NCBI GenBank assembly: GCA_024345305.1
Contig: BRON01000005.1
Location: forward strand, 248,001 to 312,000
DNA: 64,000 nucleotides
Reading direction: 5' to 3'
DNA from: Mrakia gelida
Lineage: Eukaryota; Basidiomycota; Tremellomycetes; Cystofilobasidiales; Mrakiaceae
Position numbers and translations under genes: made by a program. Of the stretch, positions 56,010 to 64,000 are shown piece by piece (positions within the stretch are counted from its first letter, which is position 1; every line of letters starts with the position of its first letter). The notes beneath the pieces are model-generated. The model was given only the letters and a program-made list of their open reading frames with translations. It did not search any database and had not been told where the DNA came from.

Positions 56010-56907
56010 ACCTCGTTCCGTTTCGTTCGCGAGCCCTTAGTCGTTCTGGTTTCGTAGATCCGTGGTGCCACTTTATCCCCACCCCGCCCTACTCGATCCT
56101 TTTCTCTACCCTTTGGACGTGCTTCTACCCCGTCTCGTCTAGTTTTACCCCCTCGTCGACCCACCCGCATCTTTCGTTTTGCTTTCTCGTTCTTGCTTTC
56201 CCTTCTCGTTGCACTCCTCCCCACTCAGTTTACTCGTTGTATTTCTATCTTCATCGTGCTTTTGCCTTCGATCTCCCTTCCACCCTCCCTCAGCGCCGAA
56301 CGCGCGCGAGATCCCAACGGCTCGACGCGGCGCGTCGTCAAAACGAACTCCTTCCCTTCTTTCGCTCTCTCGCCCGCGACCCTCGAAGTGAAAAGACAAG
56401 CCGTTTCCATTGATAAAGTTCCAGTTGTTAGAAAAAGTGAATAAGAGAGCCGAAAGAGAGAGAGCGGGAGAGGAAAACGAAACCAACAGAACAGACAGAG
56501 GGAGAAGGAAAGAGCGAAAACAAGGGGAGATGGACGGACGACGAGACGAGAGTAAGGGAAAGGGGAAGGAAGCACATAAAAAAGCAGAGAGGAGAGCAGA
56601 GGCTGGGAGCGGGGCATGGAGTGAGAGAGGCAGGAAAGCGTGTGTATTACTGATGGGGAGCGGAGGGAACGAGAGGGTGGGTCGTAAGATGGGAGTTGTT
56701 GTGGAAGAACAAACGAGGGAGAGAGAAGGATAAAATCGAAGGGTGGATGGGTGGGATGGAGAGGGGGTGGGGGTTGAAGAAGTGGAGAGGGAAGAACGAA
56801 AAGGGTTAAGAGGGATGGGGAGGGAACGAAAAATGAACTTCGAACGCAACGAAAGTACGAAGAGAGAGAACCAGCTCAAACTACAACTCCGACTACGACG
56901 AGCTCAA
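56010..56907. other. Convergent intergenic region with a strand-composition switch
   Basis: Between HSP60 (+) and the WOPR gene (-). Plus strand is C/T-rich from 56040 to about 56390, then A/G-rich to about 56870, so each gene is followed by pyrimidines on its own sense strand. No gene was seen. Confidence 0.55.
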
Positions 56908-59900
56908 CTACATGTTGCTCGCTTGAGGTTGTCCGTATCCCCAGCTGTAGCCCTTTGAAACCAAAATCACAAAAATGAACGAAGCGAGAGAAGGGTCAGC
57001 CAACGCCAACGAACGAAACGACGACGCGAACACGAAGAACGCAAAGAAAAACTCACCTCGATCTCCTCCTCCTTCACCCCCGAATGCATCGCTCCTCCCC
57101 CTCCCACCATCCCACTCGCGTACCTCCTATCGTCCATCACCTGCTGATGCTGATACGCGTACGGATCCATCGACAACGGACGTCCGTACTGATCGTACGT
57201 CTGCTGAGGAGGACCTCGACCACTGGGGTCGTAGTACTGCTGGTACTGCTGAGGAGGGTAGGGTGTAGGAGCGAGGGAGTAGGGTTGTTGGGAGGAAGGG
57301 TGTTGTTGTTGGTGGTGGTGGCCGTACGGGTCTTGCTGTTGTTGTTGTTGTTGATCGTGGTGAAGAGGAGGGGAGGGTTGAGGAGGACCTCCGGAGAAGT
57401 AGGTGGGTTGTTGACCGCCCTGCTGAGGAGGAGGGTGAGGGTGCTGGTACTGGGAGTGCTGGAGAGGGTGGGACTGGGAAGGGGATTGATGTTGCTGGAG
57501 GGTGGGAGGAGGGGCTTGGGAGTGAGGATCGTAAGGGACGTAGGAGTACTCGGCGAAGTCCTGCTCGGGTTCGAGGGTAGGAGAGAGATCCTCGGTAGGA
57601 GAGTGCTGATCCTCTCGAGAGGGAAGACCGGCGAGTGTAGGAGGAGGCGAAGCAGGGAAGGCTCGTCCAGACGTCGGCGACGCTCGTCCTCCTCCGCTCT
57701 GCGTGCTCCTCCTCTTCATCATCGGCGCCGAGAAAGGCTGCTCTCCTCCTTCCTGACCTCCATCTCCTCCAGCGTAGGGGTGGTACATCCTCTGGTTCCT
57801 AGGGAACGATCCTCTCGACGGCGAAACGGCGTACGCGCTCCCTGGCGACGGCTCTCGACGTTCCATTCCGATTTGAAGCGACTGTCGACGCATCTCGATG
57901 GGACGAGCGAGGACGGAGGGGATCGTATCTGGGTAGGGAACTCCGTTGGGAGCGTACTGAGGTTGAGGTCGGAAGCCTTGCTGCTCGTAGGACGAGGCGG
58001 CGGAGGAGGGAGGGGAGGGTTGTCGTCGACTCGAGTTGGGGATGGGATGAGCCCCTCGAGGTTGCTGCTGCTGGTACTGAAGCTGATGATCGCTGAGTTG
58101 CTGCTGATTTCCATTCCAAAGCGGCGAAGCCATTGACGACTCGTAGTAGCTCTGCTCGGAAGCTCGACGTTGAAGAGTTTGAGGTCGAGGAGGTCGAAGT
58201 TGCTGCTGCTGAAGTCGATGAGGCGACGAAGCCCTTCCTCCCCAGCTCGTCGGAGTAGGAGTAGCCTGCCAGGAAGGTGATGGTCCAGCGACGTTGTGAC
58301 CACTGTTCGTGGAGGAAGTGCTGGCCTTCGACGCTCGACGTTTGGGTTCGGTTTCGCGCTTGACCTTGACGGACTGAGTCGACGACGAGGCGACCGAATC
58401 GAGGGACATGCCAGTCAGGGGAGGAGATTGAGGTTCGTCGGGCTCTCCTCTATAGGAAGGGAAAGAGAAGAAGGAAGACGAGGAGGAGGAAGAAGGTTAG
58501 GTTCCGTTCGAGAAAGATCATCGAGCGAGGGAAGAAAAGGTGGCGTCGGATCCGGGGAGTCGATGAACAGGAAAAGGGAGAAGGACGAACCTGTATCGGT
58601 GGACTCCGTCAGGCCCAATCTCGACCTTGGGAGGGAACCTAAAGTGCTTGTTTGAGAGCTAAGAAAGGAAACCCGAAAGTCAGCGAGAGCTCAAGAGAAG
58701 AGGAGTGAGAAGGGAAGGAGGGACGAACGTAATCCGGGCTGATGTCGAGAGCGAAGAGTTCAGGAAGAGTCGAAGGCGATCTCAACCTTCCCGATAACGC
58801 GTCCTCCATGGAGTAGTAAGAGACCATGTGCTGAGCCACTCCGTTGATCGAAACCGAGATCGTCTGTGAGGAAGAGAAGGAAGAAACGAGTCAGCTCAAA
58901 CTCGAACGACGAACGACCGAGTTTCGAGACGCGACGAACCTTCTTGACCAAACCCTTCTCTGTTGGATCCAGAAACAGAGCGAGAAACCGTCAGTAAGAT
59001 CTCACCAGAAGCTAGGAGTCGTCGAAGATGAGACAGAACGAACCCTTGAATTTGTAGGTGGTCGTCAAACTCCCAACGAGCTGTCTCTCCCTCGCCTTCT
59101 CGCTCAGCCTCGCTGCAGCAGCCGTCGCCTCAGGATCGTCCGACTTGACCAACTCCCCGTCGACCTTCGTCGGCGACTCGAGTTCCATCCCAGCTACAGC
59201 TCCCAAAGCGACCTCTCCAAAGTCCATCTCCAAACTATCTCCTCCGTCGCTGTCCGTCCCTTGACCCCCCTCCGCTCCAGCGACTCCTCCCTCTCCGTTC
59301 CACCCAGGAGCCCCCGACTCGCCAGCCTCAGCTCCGTTCTGTTGGAACGCGAAGCCGGTGTCTCCTGGCGACGTAGGTTCCACTTTGGCGCCCGATTTGG
59401 ACGAGGAGGCGGAGTTGAGGAGGGAGGAGGGAGGTGATTTGCGAGCCTTCTGTTTCGAAGACGCCGACTTGGGAGGTGGGGATTTCTCGACGTTGGGGAG
59501 GGGGTTGTGGCGATCCGCTCGTTTGTCCGTCTCTCGGTAGACCTAGGGTGACGACGGAAGGGGTGAAAGGGAAGGAGTTGGATGAAGGAGATGTGTGGGG
59601 AAGAGATGGAGGGAGAACAAAGGACAAAGGAGGAGGAGGAGAGGGAGGGTTGGAATCAGTTCCCAGGAAGTCCTTCAGAGGCCGTTTCGAGCTAAGGGAG
59701 GAGGCGAGGGTGTTCATGTCGGAGTGGATAAGATTAGAAGGAAGGTTTGAGTCTCCCTCGAAAACAAACGATGACCCTCTTGTTCTTCGAAGAACGAGGC
59801 GGAAGGAGTCGCGGATCACCGCGAGTCGAAGGTCGACTCAGGCGAGACAGCACCTGCTCCGCCCACCCTTTGTTCCCCTTCCTTCCCCCTCCTCCCCTTT

Positions 59901-60754
59901 CACTAGGCTCGGATATGTTCGTTCGTCCTTTCTACATCCGTCGAAACAGTGTGCAGCAGAAGAAAAGCGGAATAGAACTCACAAGGAAGTTGCTGAGGAT
60001 TCGGCTGATAGAGAGGCAAAGAAGGTTGAACCAAACAACGAAACGAGAGAAAGGCGAGGTCAGGCGAGGAGATGGACGCGCGTGGGTGGGTGGAGGGAGG
60101 AGGAGGGCAAGGGAGGAAATGAAGGGGAGGGAGGGGAAACGAAAGAGCTCACGAAGGGCTGGAAGCGATTCGACCAAAGGAGACGAGCGGGGCGAGAGAG
60201 CGGCGAGAAGCGTCAGAATGAGACGGAAGAGGGAAGAAAAGTAGAGTCGTTTTTTTAGTAGTAGACTTACCTCCAGTATAGACCATCTGTCCATCGTTTG
60301 ATTCCACTCTCGCCTTCGTCGAAGACCTACGAAGAAGTGGAGGAAGGGAGAGAGAGGAAGGGGCGGCGGCCAGGTCAGCTCTCGTCGACGCGAGGGCGAG
60401 GGAGGGAAGGACGGGTGAAAGGTCAACGTACAAAGACAGCTCCAGATTGAATCATTCCTCGCTCCTTCTCGGCCAGTCTCCTAGTAATTCGAGGGATGAT
60501 ACCTCGACGAGAAGCCTCGAACACGAGCTGAGCGGCGAAGAGGTGGAGGTGGACGAGGGAGGGAAGGAAGGAAGGCAAGGGAGAGAGCGTGGGAGGGAAG
60601 GAGTTGATAGCACGATTCAGCGACGAGATCTATACGAGCGAGCTCAAGACTTGGGAGACGGGTTGATTGTACTCACGAGAGCATCAAGTGTAGTTTCTAT
60701 GATTCCTCTGAAAGGAGGAGCAGGCGGCTGAGAGCCTTCTTGATCATCCGACAT
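56908..60754 (-). CDS. WOPR-domain transcription regulator (Gti1/Pac2/Wor1/Ryp1 family)
   Basis: Ten exons code about 800 residues. The first WOPR block reads FRGIIETTLDAL, LVFEASRRGIIPRITRRLAE, KERGMIQSGAVFVFDEGESG, IKRWTDGLYW and SRILSNFLVYRETDKR across exons 1-5. A variable insert of about 180 residues (low complexity, 59540-59045) separates it from block two: GLVKKTISVSINGVAQHMV, SYYSMEDALSGRLRSPSTLP, ELFALDISPDY, and LSNKHFRFPPKVEIGPDGV. The C-terminal half is disordered, rich in Q, P, S and H, with a poly-Q run, and ends GYSWGYGQPQASNM. WOPR proteins bind DNA and control white-opaque switching, dimorphism or conidiation. Its target genes are unknown here. Over 3 kb of sequence upstream has no convincing gene. 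Confidence 0.9.
57250..57480 (-). repeat. Q/P/H-rich low-complexity coding repeat in the WOPR gene
   Basis: Minus strand codes seven consecutive Gln (CAA/CAG mix, about 57332-57352), HHHQQQHPSS, and several QQ or QQY pairs. Such tracts vary in length between strains and often form activation or phase-separating regions. Confidence 0.7.
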
Positions 60755-63700
60755 TGGGTGTGGGTTGCGCTCGGGAGGGAGGGAGAGGAGAGGGAGGTCG
60801 TGGGGAGAAGCGAGTTTCTGTTGAATATGGAAATGGATTGCGAAGATAGCAACGATGAGTCAGAAATCAACAGTCGGATAGTAAGCACTCGTTCGTAGAT
60901 CTCGAAAGAGGGCGGCAGGGAGCGAGAGAGGAGGAGGGGCAAGCTGTCGATCCGATTCCCTCCTTCCCTTCCCTCCCTCCCTTAGTCTACTTCACAACTA
61001 GTCTGGACACAGAGATGCGAGGTCCCATCTACGAGATTCAAAACTGATACGAGCGAGGGAATAATGAACTTACCAAGGGAAGAAGCGAGTTTGATCAAAG
61101 GAGATTTCGCTCGAACGGGAAGGCAGGCGAGGCGAGGCGAGGTGGGAGGAGGAGGAGGGAAGGGAGAGGACGAGGACTCGGTCAAGTTTGCTTCCAAGGG
61201 GATCGCGTGTGGGTTTCGTTCGAGTTCGATGTTGGTTGTACAAGGGTAGATTCGATGGTGAGCGTGAGAGGGGACGGGTAGAGGAAGAGGTGTGTTTCCA
61301 AGGAAAAGCTGGAGGGAGAAGGTAAAGGAAGAAGTAGTTGATGAGGAGAAGGACGACGAGCTGTTTGGTTACAAGAGAGAACCAATCCTCTCCTCGTCCG
61401 TCAGAGACCGTTCGCCCTGGCCCTCCCTCGCCCATCGTTTTCGAATTTACACGCGACTGCTCTTTTCCTTTCCTCTTCGAGCGTGAGTAGAAGCTTTCCA
61501 TTTTCAAATCGATTCCTTCACTCAGAGAGAAGGGAGACGAAAGGCTTTCTCGTTCTCGCGCACCTTCGCGTCCCACCCCCACCCACTCTCCCCTCCACCC
61601 CCAAGCGTTCCCTCCCTCGGTCCCAGCCCTTCAAAGAGGAACGACTGAGAAGGAACCTGACCTGTCGCTCGCTCTCGTTGCCGAGCTGTGAAGCGAAAAT
61701 CGACCCTTGTTTGTGAAGGCCGAGGCGAGCAAGAGGACGTGGGGGAGGGCAGCCAGCTCTTTCGTTAAATTAAACCTTCTTGCGTCCTGGGAATCCAGAG
61801 ACACCTTGGCCCAATACCCGCTTCGAGGAACGTGAGAGCCGACAGCAGAGCCTGGACTCTCGCTCGCTCGCTATCTTCACCATCATCATCACTCCTTACC
61901 CGTGGAGTCGTTCAAAAGAAAGAAAGGCGGGAGGGAGGGAGGTCTCAGTCGCGACGCGTCTATCAGCCCTCCTCTCTCTCGCCGGACTTACAGTGCGCGA
62001 TCTCAGATGCATCTCCTCCTCCAAAAAGCAATCTCCTTCGAGAAGAAAACAGAGTGAAAGATCACCATCCGAAAGAGCTGAGCAAAGGGCCGGCATGAGC
62101 TTCGAGTCGCGTCTGGTTGGCCCTTCGAGACAGAGTTTGAGCCTCCCCCACCAGGGCGAAAACGTCCGGAGATTCCAGTACAGTGCTTGGAGCGACGATC
62201 CTTTTTTGATTCAGAGGACCCCTCCATCTGCGGTTCTTCCCGTTCGCCTTCGAGCGAGCGAAGGTGAGATCTCTCGGGGAAGGGAAGGAAAGCGCGTCAG
62301 AAGAGCGCGGCGAGGGAAAGCGTTCGACGAGCACTCGAGCAGAATTGCTTCCTTGCTTTTTCTGGAGCTGAGACTGAACGAGTGCGTTAAAGTGGTTCTG
62401 TAAAGAGAGAGAGAAAAGGGATAAAGGGCTTGACGAGCGATGGTCCGTTTGACCGTGCTTGTCTTCCTCGCTCTTCTGATTGACTTTCGAGAGGTCGGTT
62501 CCGGATTGAGGCTGACGCTCCCATCCTTTTTGGTTTCACGTTTCCCTCCCTCGTGTTTCTCGTTTCCAGGAACCAGGTCGCTGGGTGCATAGCGTGGTGG
62601 TGCGAGTACTCGTGACCGAAACAGACGAGGAGAAGGGAGAGGGAAGATGAAACGACGTCGAGAGACGAGCTGAAAGGGCCGACGTCCTCTTCCCCTTCGC
62701 GCGACCTTGTTCGTTTTAAGCATCAAAAGGACGACGTTCGTGAGACACCAGAGATATCCACGGAGAGAAACCCATGAACCTGTCAGGTCGAAACTTACAC
62801 GGAGGAGGTCTTATCATCCTTTCATCAAGAGTCAAAGGGCTCGCTCGCTCGCTTTGGATCACCTTTGATGGACGCGTCGAGGACGAGAACCGACTTTGTC
62901 TCGTCTCTTCTTGTTCGGCAGCTGAACTCGCATCCTCGAACCTGGTCCCTCCCTCATAGAACTCAATGAGACGCAAAAAGCGGGTCTGGCTCTCGTGAGT
63001 CTCTAGAAAAACAACATCGTCGCGCTCGATGGGAAGCCTGGCGAGGGTCGAGCACGTCCAAGCCCTTCTTTCTCGCTTCCCCTTCGTCTTCAAACTCAAC
63101 GCGAGGGTACCCACAGACCTCCTTACCACTAGCTCTTTATGAGCGAGTCGCTCATGTAACAGTAAAATCCCGTAGCAGGTCAACGCTCGCTCGAACGACG
63201 AACCAAAAACAACCCAAATCCGACGCGCCTCAGATCGTCCCCCCTCGTTCGGTTTGCTCGGAGCCAAATCCTCACCGGCGAGTCAACTCAAACCAAAGAT
63301 CTCACCTCCCCTTCCCTGTGTGAAAGCGCTGAGCCGTTGGAGCAACGGGCAAGGCGGGGACGAGGGACGATCTCAGTCCCCAACCACGGAAGGGGAATGA
63401 AATCGAGCGACGACCTCCCCTCCCTCGTTTTTTTTCGGCTGAGGATGGAATCGAATCGAGACTTCCCCTTGTTGACCTGTCGAGGGTCACTCGAATCAAA
63501 GCTCCGAGGAAGAATTTCACAGGAGGTGTGATCGGGAGCCATGAAGGTTAGGAGGGAGATGCGCTCGGTTGGGACGCGAGGGAGAGCAGGTTTTGAAGGG
63601 GTGGGGAAACGAGGGAAAGGAAGCGTCGGCTTGAGGATTTGATTGTTGGGAGGAGGAGGACTTTTCAGTGCTGGGGAGGAGATGGCTGGGGAGGGAGAGA

Positions 63701-64000
63701 GCTTTGGGGACGAGGCGAGGTTCTGTTGGGGGAGCGGCAGTCGATGAAGAGGGGGGAGGAAAAAGAGGAGGGCGGCGCGAGCTCGAGCTAGCTCGAAGAG
63801 GTCACTCGACGCGTCTGCTCGCTTCGGACGAAGGTAGGTCTGAGAAGACTACTAGAGACCGAGACACCATGCACCTGTTTGGTATCCTGCAGGCGGCTGT
63901 GGATTTGGAAGGTCTGTTCATCTAGTCTAGGAAGGTCCTGGACGACTTGACGGAGACGGAGACGGGGACGCGTCTTCCTTTCCCCTTTCCCTTCAAGCTC
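60755..64000. other. 3.2-kb gene-poor region upstream of the WOPR gene
   Basis: No frame has the codon bias and canonical introns seen in the rest of the window. A minus-strand intron with good signals (acceptor TTCAACAG near 60822, TTCTGAC branch site) suggests a spliced 5' UTR for the WOPR gene. A plus-strand candidate starts at 62441 (MVRLTVLVFLALLID, intron GTCGGT..GCTGAC..TTCCAG, stop near 62650) and codes about 45 residues; it is weak. The rest is of mixed composition without repeats or RNA genes that could be recognised. Confidence 0.5.

Noticed and set aside
57084..58136. 350-residue plus-strand frame antisense to the WOPR gene
   Set aside because: It is an artefact of the Q/P/S-rich coding strand (antisense V/L/R/G runs) without introns or a domain.
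61780..62403. 207-residue plus-strand frame
   Set aside because: Codon use is unlike the genes here, no introns or domain were seen, and several overlapping frames are equally long.

Overview
The window reads as nuclear DNA of a basidiomycete fungus, most likely a Pucciniomycotina (Microbotryomycete-type) red yeast. This rests on G+C a little above half, genes packed a few hundred bases apart on both strands, C-ending codon preference in genes, and very many short introns (about 60-110 nt, donors GTGAGC/GTGAGT, a CTGAC or CTGAT branch site, CAG/TAG acceptors). The genus is inference. No rRNA, tRNA, transposon or CRISPR array was recognised. All gene models were spliced by eye.

Layout. 0-8 kb: end of an upstream gene; HOP2 meiotic recombination factor (-); a protein with several SUMO-interaction-like motifs (+); a BTB protein (-); an unknown protein (+). 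8-18 kb, all minus strand: a long Kelch-BTB protein, 3-ketodihydrosphingosine reductase TSC10, an RTA1-type membrane protein and a cytidine-deaminase-fold protein. 18-26 kb: F-box-like protein (+), possible small spliced ORF (+), short-chain dehydrogenase (+), N-acetyl-gamma-glutamyl-phosphate reductase (-), and a MYND plus F-box-like gene interrupted by an in-frame stop (-). 26-37 kb: small acidic protein (+), acetylglutamate kinase (+), BTB gene with an apparent frameshift (-), APC13 (+), NASP/Hif1 histone chaperone (+), PRO2 (+), twin-CX9C protein (+). 38-48 kb: two related GT15 (KRE2/KTR) mannosyltransferases (+) flanking RFT1 (-) and a Dsc4-like DUF1746 protein (+). 48-64 kb: ferric reductase (-), HSP10 (-) and HSP60 (+) head to head, then a WOPR (Gti1/Pac2/Wor1) regulator (-) preceded by about 3.2 kb without a convincing gene.

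Themes. Acetylglutamate kinase, its partner reductase and PRO2 use glutamate and lie within 14 kb; the first two are separate genes here, whereas ascomycete ARG5,6 is one fused protein. RFT1 and two mannosyltransferases form a glycosylation neighbourhood. HSP10 and HSP60 share a 218-bp promoter with a perfect heat-shock element. The most unusual signal is a set of 3-, 5- and 6-nt micro-exons in the GT15 paralogues, two of them at the same place in both genes. A palindrome GACGCGTC/ACGCGT recurs mainly inside introns.
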